Assembly: GCF_000371965.1 (NCBI RefSeq)
Contig: NZ_AQUO01000001.1
Span: 1,434,001 to 1,498,000 of the forward strand
Direction: 5' to 3'
Length of the DNA stretch: 64,000 nucleotides
Origin: Paracoccus sp. N5
Lineage (GTDB): Bacteria > Pseudomonadota > Alphaproteobacteria > Rhodobacterales > Rhodobacteraceae
Of this stretch, positions 1-8,235 are shown piece by piece. The position numbers and the translations under genes were made by a program. The notes beneath the pieces were generated by a model. The model made no database searches. It had not been told where the DNA came from and saw only the letters and a list, made by a program, of their open reading frames with translations. Within the stretch, counting starts at the first letter, position 1. Each line of letters opens with the position of its first letter.

Positions 1-544
1 GCGGGCTGCGCTTGGCCAAAATCCGCTGCAAGGTGCGGCGATGCATATGCAGCCGCCGCGCGGTTTCGCTGACATTGCGGTCGCATTGTTCATAGACGCG
101 CTGAATATGTTCCCAGCGCACCCGGTCGGCCGACATCGGCGTTTCCGGCGGCGGCGGCAGCGTTTCGCCGCGCGCCAGCAGGGCGCGGGTGACGTCATCG
201 GCGTCGGCGGGTTTGGACAGGTAATCCGTGGCGCCCATTTTCACCGCCGCGACCGCGGTGGCGATGGCGCCATATCCGGTCAGCACGACGATGCGGGCAT
301 CGGCGCGGGTCTCGCGGATCGCATCGACCACGTCCAGCCCGTTGCCGTCTTCCAGCCGGAGGTCGACCACGGCGAAAGCCGGCGCCTTTTCGGCCAGAAG
401 CGCGCGGGCCTCGGCCACCGAACCGGCACGGCTGACGGCAAAGCCGCGCTTTTCCATCGCCCGGGCCAGCCGGGTCAGAAAGATCTCGTCATCGTCGACC
501 AGCAGCAGGCTGGGGTCCGGTCCGATCTGGTATTCCTCGGCCAT
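1..544 (-). CDS. regA: Redox response regulator RegA/PrrA/ActR (3' end cut by window edge)
   Basis: Cytoplasmic response regulator of the global redox two-component system that controls respiration, denitrification and CO2/N2 fixation genes in Rhodobacterales. Residues 1-125 form a receiver domain: LLLVDDDE gives the acidic pocket, D61 in VVDLRLEDG is the phosphoacceptor, and T..GY and SKPAD follow. A proline-rich linker (LPPPPETP) leads to a Fis-type helix-turn-helix ending RRTLQRILAKR. About 181 codons are present; RegA proteins are about 184 residues, so only the last few residues and the stop lie outside the window. The ATG is at 544. The gene is divergent from the kinase gene regB, so a 145-bp shared region probably holds both promoters. 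Identification is secure from the linker and the HTH. Confidence 0.93.
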   Translation of the reverse strand, partial: MAEEYQIGPDPSLLLVDDDEIFLTRLARAMEKRGFAVSRAGSVAEARALLAEKAPAFAVVDLRLEDGNGLDVVDAIRETRADARIVVLTGYGAIATAVAAVKMGATDYLSKPADADDVTRALLARGETLPPPPETPMSADRVRWEHIQRVYEQCDRNVSETARRLHMHRRTLQRILAKRSP

Positions 545-689
545 ATCGCTTTCGCCCTTGATTTTGGATTTGCTTAGGCGGTTTTTCCGGCCTGGTCAAA
601 TATGGCCCCAATTCATGCCCGGCCCGCGCATTGATTGCCGCCGGTCGCCGCCCTATCAAGGTCAAAGCCCCCGCAACCGGAGACCCCGC
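545..689. promoter_or_regulatory. Divergent regA/regB promoter region
   Basis: This 145-bp spacer separates the divergent start codons of regA and regB and must carry at least the regA promoter and probably the regB promoter. It has a more AT-rich patch near 555-610. A GGAG Shine-Dalgarno-like motif (about 679-682) lies 8 nt before the GTG start of regB. No specific operator could be identified by eye. Confidence 0.5.
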
Positions 690-2027
690 GTGCCCCTTGG
701 CCTCGTTTCCCGCCGCATCGACCTTTTGCCCGGCCAGCCGGGACCCGAGCCGATCCGGCTGCGCACCCTGATCCTGCTGCGCTGGGTCGCCATCGCCGGG
801 CAATTGGCCGCCGTGGGCGCGGCGCTGGCGATCGGGGCGAAATTCTCGCTGCCGGCGGTGCTGGCGGTGATCGGCCTTGCCATCGCGCTGAACCTGGCGC
901 TGTCGCTGCGGCCCGGCCGGCGCATCACGGCGCGCGAGGCGGCCTGGCAACTGGGTTTCGACCTGGCGCAGATCGCGGCGCTTCTTGCGCTGACCGGCGG
1001 GCTGGAAAACCCCTTTGCGCTGCTGCTGCTGGCGCCCGTCACCATCACGGCGACCGCCTTGCCGGGCCGGCACCTGCTGGCCCTGGGCGTGGCCACCTTC
1101 GTCATGGTGACGCTGGCGGCGGTCTTTGCCCAGCCGCTGACCTTCCGCCCGGCCCCGCTTGCGCTGCAATATCCGCTGCTGGTCGGGCATTGGTTCGCCA
1201 TCGTCATCGGCGCGCTGTTCTTCGCGGCCTATGCGCGGCTGGTCGCGGCCGAGGTCAGCGCCACCTCGGACGCGCTTTTCGCCGCGCGCATGGCGCTGGA
1301 GCGGGAACAGAAGCTGCAGACCCTGGGCGGTGTCGTCGCCGCCGCCGCGCATGAGCTGGGCACGCCCTTGGCCACGATCAAGCTGGTCAGCGCCGAGCTT
1401 TCCGACGAGCTGGCCGAGGCGCTGCCCGACCGCGACGACCTGGCCGAGGATCTGGCGCTGCTGCGCCAATCCGCCGACCGCTGCCGCGACATCCTGAAAT
1501 CCATGGGCGCCTCGGGCCGCGACGATCTCTTGATCCGCTCGGCGCCGCTGTCCGAGGTGCTGGCCGAGGCCGCCGCCCCGCATCGCGACCGGCGCGCGCA
1601 GATCGTGCTGGACAGCGCCGCGGCCGACCCCATCGTGCATCGCGACGCTGCGGTCATCCACGGGCTGCGCAACCTGATCCAGAACGCCGTCGATTTCGCG
1701 GCCGAGCGTGTCACCGTGCGCACCGGCGCCGACCGGCGCGAGATCTGGCTGCGCATCAGCGACGACGGCCCGGGCTTTCCCCCGACGCTGCTGCCGCGCA
1801 TCGGCAGCCCCTTCCTGACCACCCGCCCGCGCGCCGAGGACGGCCGCAGCTACGAGGGCATGGGCTTGGGCCTCTTCATCGCCAAGGCGCTGCTGGAACG
1901 CTCGGGCGCGCGGCTGCGCTTCGGCAATGGCGCGCAGGGCGCCGAGGTCACGGTGATCTGGCCGCGCGAGCTGATCGAGACCGACAACCGTGGCGCCCTG
2001 GGGCGAAACCCCGAAATTCTCGGCTGA
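690..2027 (+). CDS. regB: Redox sensor histidine kinase RegB/PrrB/ActS
   Basis: Inner-membrane sensor kinase that phosphorylates RegA according to the redox state of the ubiquinone pool. About six transmembrane segments occupy residues 25-180. The quinone-binding heptapeptide GGxxNPF is at 103-109 (GGLENPF). The H-box AAAAHELGTP has its phosphorylatable His at 221. The redox-active Cys is at 265 in DRCRDIL, the same number as in R. capsulatus RegB. The ATPase domain has an N-box (NLIQNAVDFA), DDGPGF and GMGLGLFIA. A GTG start at 690 is chosen because it has a GGAG 8 nt upstream, leaves the usual short tail before RLRTL and puts the Cys at 265; the frame is open further upstream. Length is 445 aa, typical of the family. 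Confidence 0.93.
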   Translation: MPLGLVSRRIDLLPGQPGPEPIRLRTLILLRWVAIAGQLAAVGAALAIGAKFSLPAVLAVIGLAIALNLALSLRPGRRITAREAAWQLGFDLAQIAALLALTGGLENPFALLLLAPVTITATALPGRHLLALGVATFVMVTLAAVFAQPLTFRPAPLALQYPLLVGHWFAIVIGALFFAAYARLVAAEVSATSDALFAARMALEREQKLQTLGGVVAAAAHELGTPLATIKLVSAELSDELAEALPDRDDLAEDLALLRQSADRCRDILKSMGASGRDDLLIRSAPLSEVLAEAAAPHRDRRAQIVLDSAAADPIVHRDAAVIHGLRNLIQNAVDFAAERVTVRTGADRREIWLRISDDGPGFPPTLLPRIGSPFLTTRPRAEDGRSYEGMGLGLFIAKALLERSGARLRFGNGAQGAEVTVIWPRELIETDNRGALGRNPEILG

Positions 2028-2039
2028 ATCCGGCGCCCG

Positions 2040-2070
2040 TTAACCACTTCTTAAAATATCGCGCTATAGT
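2040..2070 (+). promoter_or_regulatory. Possible sigma-70 type promoter for the PAS gene
   Basis: The spacer after regB is AT-rich for this genome and contains TTAACC (2040-2045) and TATAGT (2065-2070), 32 nt before the ATG at 2102. The 19-nt spacing is longer than optimal, so the call is tentative. Confidence 0.3.
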
Positions 2071-2101
2071 TGAGCAGGTGGGTCCATGATGGGTTGTTGC
2101 G

Positions 2102-3688
2102 ATGGTTGCGCATTTCCTGATCGCCTTTGCTGCCGCGGCGCTGGCCGTCGGCCTGGCGCTGCTGCTGATGCGGCAGCTCGAGCGGCGCTTCGGCGGCGCC
2201 GGTCCGGCGCGTGGCCTGGAACGCGGGATCGAGCCGATCGTGTTCCTGTTCCGCAACCAGGTGCTGATCGATGCCACCGGCCCGGCCCGGGCGCTGCTGG
2301 CGACGCTGCCCGGCCAGGGCGACTGGCAGGGCCTGACCAGCTGGCTGGCGATGCGCCTGCCGGATTTCGGCGCGCTGCTGCCCGATCTCTCCGGCGCCGC
2401 GCGGCTGGAGTTCAAGGAACGCGCCCAAGGCCATCCGCTGCGCCTGCTGGCCGAGGATCTGGGCGAGGGGGTGGTCCGCCTGACGCTGGCCGATCCGGCC
2501 GCCGAGAATGCCGGCATCCTGGTCGATTCGCTGTCGCTGGGCGTCATGGAGCAGGAACTCGAGATCCTGCGCAGCACCATGGACCATTCGCCGATGTTGG
2601 CCTGGCGCCAGGACCGCCAGGGCCAGGTCACCTGGGCGAACTCGGCCTATATGGACCTGGCCGATGCCCGGCTGCCCGACCAGACGCAATGGCCCCTGCC
2701 GCAGATCGTCGACCTCAGCGCGCGCCCGGCCAGCGGCGGCGGCGCTCGGCGCATCCAGGTCGACCATGACGGGCAGAGCCGCTGGTACGATTGCCACGTG
2801 CACGAGGTCGCCGAGCAGACCGTCGCCATCGCCCTGCCCGCCGATGCCGCCGTCCGCGCCGAGCGGGCGCTGCGCGAATTCGTCCAGACCCTGACCAAGA
2901 CCTTTGCCGACCTGCCCATCGGGCTCGCGATCTTCGACCGCGACCGCAATCTGCAGCTCTTCAACCCGGCGCTGATCGACCTGACCGGCCTCGCCACCGG
3001 CTTCCTGACCGCGCGCCCGACGCTTTACGCCTTTCTGGATCGCCTGCGCGAGGCGCGCATGGTGCCCGAGCCCAAGGATTACCGCAGCTGGCGCAACCAG
3101 ATGGCCTCGCTCGAGGCGGCGGCGTCCTCGGGGCATCATGTCGAGATGTGGTCGCTGCCCGGCGGCCAGACCTATCGCGTCACCGGCCGGCCTCATCCCG
3201 ACGGTGCGGTGGCCTTCCTGTTCGAGGACATCACCTCGGAAATCTCGCTGACCCGCAAGTTCCGCGCCGACCTGTCGCTGGGCGCCGAGGTGCTGGATTC
3301 GCTCGAGGATGCGGTGGTGGTCTTTGCCGCGAATGGCGAGCTTCTGATCTCGAACCGCCGCTATGGCGAGCTTTGGGGTGCCGCCGCGCCGGCGACGCTG
3401 GACGACCATATCGCGATCTGGACCCAGGCTTGCGGGCAAAGCCCCGGCCTTGCCGCGCTGCGCGAGGCGCTTCATGCCGCGCTGCCCGACCAGCCGGTGC
3501 GCGGTGCAATGGCCGGTCCGGCCGGCGGCCTGCTCTCCTGGGGGCTGCGCGGGTTGTCGGGCGGGCGGCTGCTCTTGAGCTTTGCCGCGCCGATGCCGAC
3601 GCCGCCGCTTGCGGCCGACCCGCCGGCTAGGACCGCGCCGGCGGATCCGGCAGAGACGGCGTGGCTGCGCCACAGCATGAGCGGATGA
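2102..3688 (+). CDS. Membrane-anchored PAS-domain protein (sensor-like, no kinase domain)
   Basis: A 528-aa protein with one N-terminal membrane segment (residues 3-22, ending RQLERRF) and then cytoplasmic PAS-like modules. One lies around 155-225 (STMDHSPMLAWRQDRQGQ, WANSAYMDLA). A second lies around 265-380 (LADLPIGLAIFDRDR-like start, FNPALIDLTGL, ending VAFLFEDITSE). A third, partial module is at 395-440 (VLDSLEDAVVVF, ISNRRYGELW). The FEDITSE/SLTRKFRADLS stretch resembles the region just before the dimerisation helix of DivL-like kinases, but no H-box, N-box or G-box follows. It ends in a Pro/Ala-rich tail. It probably senses a small ligand or redox state and signals by protein contact. 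It follows regB on the same strand with a 74-bp gap. Exact function is unknown. Confidence 0.75.
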   Translation: MVAHFLIAFAAAALAVGLALLLMRQLERRFGGAGPARGLERGIEPIVFLFRNQVLIDATGPARALLATLPGQGDWQGLTSWLAMRLPDFGALLPDLSGAARLEFKERAQGHPLRLLAEDLGEGVVRLTLADPAAENAGILVDSLSLGVMEQELEILRSTMDHSPMLAWRQDRQGQVTWANSAYMDLADARLPDQTQWPLPQIVDLSARPASGGGARRIQVDHDGQSRWYDCHVHEVAEQTVAIALPADAAVRAERALREFVQTLTKTFADLPIGLAIFDRDRNLQLFNPALIDLTGLATGFLTARPTLYAFLDRLREARMVPEPKDYRSWRNQMASLEAAASSGHHVEMWSLPGGQTYRVTGRPHPDGAVAFLFEDITSEISLTRKFRADLSLGAEVLDSLEDAVVVFAANGELLISNRRYGELWGAAAPATLDDHIAIWTQACGQSPGLAALREALHAALPDQPVRGAMAGPAGGLLSWGLRGLSGGRLLLSFAAPMPTPPLAADPPARTAPADPAETAWLRHSMSG

Positions 3689-3749
3689 AATCTCCCTTGC
3701 CTCCGGACCCGCCCTGCGCTTCCCTGCGCCGGATTGCAGGAGGCAGGGC

Positions 3750-4433
3750 ATGATGGATAGGGCGCGACAGGATGGCAGCCGGCCGGTGGTCCCCGACACC
3801 GTGGCCGGGCGCCGCGTGCTGTTCGTGATGGCGCTCGAATCCGAATACGGGCCGCAGCTGCGGGCCCGCATCGCGCCCTTGATGACCGGCGTCGGCCCGG
3901 TCGAGGCCGCGGTCGTGCTGACCGCCGAACTCGCACGGCTCGAGGCCCGGGATGCCTTGCCCGAACTGGTGGTCTCGCTGGGTTCGGCCGGCTCGCGCCA
4001 GCTGGAGCAACTCCGGGTCTACCAGGTCTCGGCGCTGGAATATCGCGACATGGACGCCTCGGCCCTGGGATTTGCCCGCGGCGAGACGCCGCTTCTGGGC
4101 CTGCCTGCCCGCCAGCCGCTGCCGCATCGCATCCCCGGTCTCGCCGAGGCGAGCCTCGCCACCGGGGCCAGCATCGTCAGCGGCGCGGGCTATGATGCGG
4201 TCACGGCGCAGATGGTCGACATGGAGAGCTATGCGGTGCTGCGGGCCTGCCAGCGCTTCGGCCTGCCGCTGATCGGTCTGCGCGGCATTTCGGACGGGGC
4301 CGAGGAACTGCGCCAGCTGTCGGACTGGACGCAATACCTGCATCTCGTCGACGAAAACCTGGCCGAGGCCGTGGACCAGCTGAGCGAGGCGCTGGCTTCG
4401 GGCGCGCTGATGCTGCCAGCGACTGGCGCTTAA
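3750..4433 (+). CDS. mtnN: 5'-methylthioadenosine/S-adenosylhomocysteine nucleosidase-like protein
   Basis: Predicted phosphorylase-superfamily nucleosidase that cleaves the N-glycosidic bond of MTA and SAH to adenine and a ribosyl thioether. It would act in methionine salvage and the activated-methyl cycle. Seen: an N-terminal beta strand VLFVMALESEYG, the glycine-rich LVVSLGSAGS motif, the substrate-binding VDMESYA motif with the conserved Met-Glu, and RGISDGAEE, where the catalytic Asp is expected. At 227 aa the size fits MTAN. A GGAGG Shine-Dalgarno lies about 9 nt before the first of two adjacent ATG codons. The surrounding genes give no operon support. A more distant nucleosidase (for example futalosine hydrolase-like) cannot be excluded by eye. 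Confidence 0.8.
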   Translation: MMDRARQDGSRPVVPDTVAGRRVLFVMALESEYGPQLRARIAPLMTGVGPVEAAVVLTAELARLEARDALPELVVSLGSAGSRQLEQLRVYQVSALEYRDMDASALGFARGETPLLGLPARQPLPHRIPGLAEASLATGASIVSGAGYDAVTAQMVDMESYAVLRACQRFGLPLIGLRGISDGAEELRQLSDWTQYLHLVDENLAEAVDQLSEALASGALMLPATGA

Positions 4434-4621
4434 GGTCGGATCGGCAGTCAAGTCATCCAGATCATGACTGCGGCGAGGGTGAAGCCTGAGGTGGATGGTC
4501 CTTCTGTCCTAGCGGGTTGCGACCTGAGCTGGCGGGATAGCTGCGGCAGAATGACTCGGGCACGCTTTGATGATGGTGGCGGCCGGGGCCCAGCGCCCGC
4601 TGTCATGACCGACACCGGCCG

Positions 4622-5146
4622 TGGACGCTCGTCCCATGCTGGACGCATGCGCGCCGGCGGTTCGTGAAGCGGCTGGAAAAGGACGGATCGCCGAGGCAGC
4701 CCTGCGCCAGATCGCCGGACTCCATGCCATCGGGAAGGCGGATGCGCGGCGCCTGATCCGCCTCGCGGCACGGCAGACACGCCCGGCCCCCATCATTGGC
4801 TCGTGCACAGCTCTCGCGCATTCCCCGGTCCTCGAAACTGGCCGAAGCTATCCGCTACACGCTGGCGCGCTGGCCGGGTCTTGCCCGCTTCCCCGAGGAT
4901 GGTCGCCCGGAACTGGACACCAATCCTGTCGAAAACCGGATCCGGAAGATCGCGTCGACCCGCAAGAATGCCCTCTTCGCGGGGCATGAGGCCGGAGCGG
5001 AGCACCGGGCCATGCTCGCCAGCCTCACTGCCGACTGCAAGATGAACGACATCCGGTCACCATCCCGCCGAGACCCCTGCACCTTGCTCGACGGGCATCC
5101 CTAGCGCCGCATCGACAAGCTCATGCCCTGGAACTTCACCACAGCG
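4622..5146 (+). pseudogene. IS66-family transposase (TnpC) remnant, frameshifted
   Basis: Only the C-terminal third of an IS66 TnpC can be read, and only by changing frame. CWTHARRRFVKRLEKDG is followed after a shift by IAEAALRQIAGLHAI and LAARQTRPAPII. After another shift comes SKLAEAIRYTLARWPGLARF, then ELDTNPVENRIRKIA and RKNALFAGHEAGAEHRAMLASL. The last block contains the IS66 DDE-domain Glu region (N-x-V-E-N/R-x-I-R). An in-frame TAG at 5102-5104 interrupts the tail just before RRIDKLMPWNF, a typical IS66 ending. At least two frameshifts, one nonsense codon and loss of the N-terminus make it inactive. Confidence 0.85.
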
Positions 5147-5175
5147 TCAAGCCTCGCCGCAGAGGGCTGGGCCGA

Positions 5176-5893
5176 GTGCTCACGGTGCTTAATGCTATGC
5201 TCGCGGCATATGCGTCCGAAGATGTGCTCGAACGCGCCGGTATCGTCGGGCCGATTGCGAACTGCACGCCATTGTTGGTTAACATTGTGCGGATCCGGCA
5301 CAGCTGCGATCAGGTCGCGCAGGACCTGCGCGGCAGCCCGGCCTCTTGAGCGAGTCGAAGGCAGACGTGCTGGTTCTGTCGATTGCGAGAAAAAGATAGA
5401 GGCTCCCTTCGGCGGCCTGAACCTCTGCAATGTCGACATGGAACTGAGGCCTCGCCCGCCATCGGTTCGAGGGCAAGGCCGAAACCAATGGGATAGCGTT
5501 TGAGGCGCGGCCGCGGTGGCTTGTCCCCCTCGACATCCGGTAGACGCGAGATGTCATGACACCGGTGCAGTGCTGATCGTGTCAGGTGCGGTCGTGTCGG
5601 CTGCAAGGCATACGTGCAAGCGAAGCGCCGTCCAGTGGCAGCAGCTCTTCGGCCTCGGAGAGAACCGTAGAGCGAGGTTCCGGCGGCCCGGTTCAAATCG
5701 TCGACCGTGGCCCGCTTACGCCACTTCGCGAGGGCTGATGCCAGGCTCCCGGCGCAGCGGCGGTCGAAGCGTGCGATCATTCGGGCCGGCCCTCGGACCA
5801 ATGGCGGGCAGGCCCTCATTATTGCAGCCCGGATGGCGTGCGTGGTCGTGGCGCTGCGTGACGAACCTGGCCCATGGAGCTTCCTCCATTCCA
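5176..5893 (-). pseudogene. IS481-family transposase remnant, frameshifted and truncated
   Basis: Leftward reading recovers an IS481-type transposase in pieces. There is an N-terminal helix-turn-helix region (TTHAIRAAIMRA, ALAKWRKRATVDD), then ALQPTRPHLTRSALHRC and ISRLPDVEGDKPPRPRLKRY. A frame change gives the first DDE block FHVDIAEVQAAEGSLYLFLA with IDRTS. Another gives QVLRDLIAAVP and AFEHIFGRICREHSIKH. The C-terminal third, which should include HPWTNGQVERMNR with the catalytic Glu, is missing where the sequence meets the IS66 remnant. Both elements are therefore truncated at a common junction near 5150-5175, which suggests insertion of one into the other or a recombination deletion. Confidence 0.82.
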
Positions 5894-5980
5894 AAGAAAG
5901 GACCGCACCATCAAACCAGGAGATCAACCAGCTAGGCGCCGCGCATCTGCCGGTCTTTTCGGTCGTCCTGCGCGAGCCAG

Positions 5981-6035
5981 CGCTGATCCGGGCTCGCGAC
6001 TGGCGCGGGGCAGTGCCAAAGGAATCTCCCAGCGG
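5981..6035. repeat. Degenerate direct repeat, copy A
   Basis: This segment resembles 6192-6252 in the same orientation. Shared blocks are GATCCG, GGCTCGCGA, TGCGCG-like, GGNATC and CCCAGCGG, roughly 70 % identical with small gaps by hand alignment. The two copies start 211 bp apart next to the IS remnants. Origin unknown; it could be a duplicated piece of another dead mobile element. Confidence 0.5.
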
Positions 6036-6191
6036 TGCTGCTGCTTGCCAGACGGGCGCTTGCCTCGACGCAGCTTGTGCCGTCGTCGCTCGCCTTGACC
6101 ATGGCCGGATTCCACGCAGTAGCCGGTGGCGGGTCCTGCGGCTCCAGATGCCTCGGATTTGCCGTCGCCTGTGCTGTGCTTAGGCCCTCGG

Positions 6192-6252
6192 CGCCGATCC
6201 GCACCGGGGCTCGCGATTGCGCGAGGCGCAGCGCAACGGGATCACCCAGCGG
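6192..6252. repeat. Degenerate direct repeat, copy B
   Basis: Second copy of the segment at 5981-6035, with a 4-nt insertion after GATCCG. Neither copy lies in a credible reading frame. Confidence 0.5.
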
Positions 6253-6504
6253 GCTGTCGACCTGCAGACGGAGCCGAACCGCCCAGCCGTCACCTTGCAT
6301 CTGACGGGAGTCCGACATGCTTGCAGGACACCTGGTGACCACGGCCCTGACCTGACCGGCTGGAGCGGCGCCGCCCTTGCCGCGGCCCCTTCGCTGGACC
6401 CGGTCGCGCCGCTGGCACGGCCAGGACCTGTCCAGCGGCGAAAGTCGCGCGGTAGATGCCTCTTGGACGACGATGCCACGGTGCAGACGCCGGATCCGCC
6501 TGGA

Positions 6505-8148
6505 TCAGTCCTCGGCGCCGATCAGCATCTGGCCCTCGGGCCAGCGCAGCGTGGTGCTCAGCGTGATGACCTGCTGCTCTCCGGCGGCGATGCGGCGGTT
6601 CCAGACCAGCAGCCCGCGCTTGCCGTCGGGGTCGGTGGCGTCGGGCGCGGGGTCGGCGCGCCAGTCGATGCGCAGGTCCTTCTGGGTCGAGACCGGCACC
6701 CGGTCGATCACCCGCAACGGCCATTCCTCGGCGGTCAGGTTGCGGATGCGCAGCTCGGCCACCTCCTGGCGTTCCGAGGATTTCGAGATCAGCCCGCGCG
6801 CGCCCTCGGTCTCGTCGGGGGTCCGGCGTTCCAGCTTGATGCCGGTCAGCGGGCCGAAGCCCAGCTTCATCTTGTCGCCGGCGGCGGTCAGCTCCAGCGC
6901 GCCGCGCCCGACCAGGGCGCCGTCCGCGTAAAAGCTGGCGCTGCCGGGCAGGATCACCGCGCCGGTGGAATTCACCGTATCGGCCACCAGATAGGCGGTG
7001 TCGTCGCGGCGCGGCACCGCCTCGGCCACCACCTCGGGGGTCAGCGCATGCGAATCCAGCGGCAGGCGCAGCGCATCGGCGCCGTCGCGCAGCGTGACCG
7101 AGGTCGGGTAGTCATAGACCACCGTCTCGCCGACCACGCCCGCCAGGGCCGATCCGGCGACGGCGGATTCGTCCAGCACGACCGGCTCGACCTCATGGCG
7201 CTCGGCGGAATCCATCGCCGCCTCGGCCATCGGCGCGGCCGAGCGGCTGTAGAGCTGGGCCTCGTTCTCGCCGATGCGGGGGAATTGCGGCTGCAATTCG
7301 CTGGGCGCCGACTGGTCCATCGGCCGGGCGGTGGACAGCAGCAGATGCACGCCGGCCCAATCCTCGCCGGTGCTCTGGCGCACCAGCAGCCCGCGATCCA
7401 GGCGCAGCGTGCCCGCCTTGCGGGCCAGCGACAGGTCGTAGACCGGCTGCCAACTGGCGTCGCCGGTCAGGCTGGTGATGCGGATGCGCGCGGGCTGGCC
7501 CTGGCCCTGGACCGCGACGACCAGCGCGCCGCGCGCCGATTCCGGGCCGCGCAGCGCCTCGAGCCGGGCCTCGGCCGTCTCCAGCCGCTCCTCCAGATCC
7601 TCGCGGCCTTGGTCGGCGGCTTCGGCCTCGGCCTCGGCGCGGATCGCGGCCTGGCGCGCCTGCAGCAATTGCTGGCCGACCGTGCCCGACAAGGCGGCGA
7701 TGTCATTGCCGGCCATGCCGTCGGATTCCGCCAGCTTCATCAGGAATTCGATCAGGTCCTCGGCCGCCTCGCCCTGGGCCTTGATGCCGGCGACGCGGGA
7801 GGCATGGGCCGAAAGCTCGGATTTCAGCTGCCGCACCCGGTCCTCGGCCGCGGCGAGCTCGGGCGATTTCGCCGGCGTCTCGGGCAGGGCGCGTTCCTGC
7901 TGGAAGCCGACGGCGCCGATCACCGCGCCTTGGCCGCTGATGCGCAGGCTTTCCGGGGCCACGCCCTCGGGGATGCCGGGGATGACCAGCTCATGCGCGC
8001 CGGCGGGCAGGTCCAGCGCCGCCTCGCGGGTGACGCCGGCGCCCCAGGGATAGACGGTCACATCGGTCACGCGGGCCGTGGTCTCGATGCGGTCGGCAAG
8101 CGCGGGGCCGGCGAACAGGATGGCGGTGGAAAGCAGAAGATGACGCAT
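6505..8148 (-). CDS. DUF4139 domain protein (mucoidy inhibitor MuiA-like), secreted
   Basis: A 547-aa protein with a Sec signal peptide (MRHLLLSTAILFAGPALA, cleavage near residue 18). It is followed by the DUF4140 N-terminal domain (VTDVTVYPWGAGVTREA, LPAGAHELVIPGIP), a long coiled-coil segment (about 100-205, rich in Glu/Ala/Gln) and the DUF4139 beta domain (WQPVYDLSL, LLLSTARP, up to LRWPEGQ at the end). Members are called mucoidy-inhibitor-like, but their biochemical role is unknown. The fold and signal peptide point to a periplasmic or envelope protein. A GAGGGG Shine-Dalgarno precedes the ATG. It is transcribed alone between the IS graveyard and asd. Confidence 0.85.
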   Translation of the reverse strand: MRHLLLSTAILFAGPALADRIETTARVTDVTVYPWGAGVTREAALDLPAGAHELVIPGIPEGVAPESLRISGQGAVIGAVGFQQERALPETPAKSPELAAAEDRVRQLKSELSAHASRVAGIKAQGEAAEDLIEFLMKLAESDGMAGNDIAALSGTVGQQLLQARQAAIRAEAEAEAADQGREDLEERLETAEARLEALRGPESARGALVVAVQGQGQPARIRITSLTGDASWQPVYDLSLARKAGTLRLDRGLLVRQSTGEDWAGVHLLLSTARPMDQSAPSELQPQFPRIGENEAQLYSRSAAPMAEAAMDSAERHEVEPVVLDESAVAGSALAGVVGETVVYDYPTSVTLRDGADALRLPLDSHALTPEVVAEAVPRRDDTAYLVADTVNSTGAVILPGSASFYADGALVGRGALELTAAGDKMKLGFGPLTGIKLERRTPDETEGARGLISKSSERQEVAELRIRNLTAEEWPLRVIDRVPVSTQKDLRIDWRADPAPDATDPDGKRGLLVWNRRIAAGEQQVITLSTTLRWPEGQMLIGAED

Positions 8149-8202
8149 CGGACCCCTCGTTGATAACGGCCGACAGGGTCCGCGACGCGGGCGCGAAATG
8201 CA

Positions 8203-8222
8203 AGAGGGCGCCCAAGGCGCCC
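8203..8222 (-). terminator. Hairpin downstream of asd
   Basis: Perfect 7-bp stem GGGCGCC/GGCGCCC (8206-8212 and 8216-8222) with a 3-nt loop, 14 bp past the asd stop. Read leftwards it is followed by only a short T-rich stretch (TCTT), so termination is plausible but not certain. Confidence 0.5.
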
Positions 8223-8235
8223 CCGCATCGGCCTC

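Larger units (their letters stand above)
4434..6504. other. Gene-free stretch filled with decayed insertion sequences
   Basis: No intact gene can be supported in these 2,071 bp. All frames carry frequent stops or frame breaks. Recognisable content is limited to an IS66-type transposase remnant read rightwards, an IS481-type remnant read leftwards and a duplicated 55-60 bp segment. The flanks 4434-4620 and 6253-6504 contain nothing I can assign. No clear terminal inverted repeats or target duplications were found by eye. Confidence 0.7.

Noticed and set aside
2051..3871. Long leftward open frame opposite the PAS-domain gene
   Set aside because: The rightward frame shows PAS motifs and normal composition; the leftward one is an Arg/Gln/His-rich artefact.
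4448..4560. Possible transposase C-terminal tail on the minus strand (ends FTLAAVMIWMT)
   Set aside because: The short hydrophobic ending recalls IS5-type tails, but too few residues are recognisable to support a feature.
6217..8163. 648-codon rightward frame opposite the DUF4139 gene
   Set aside because: It runs from IS debris through the antisense of a well-supported gene and shows no family.
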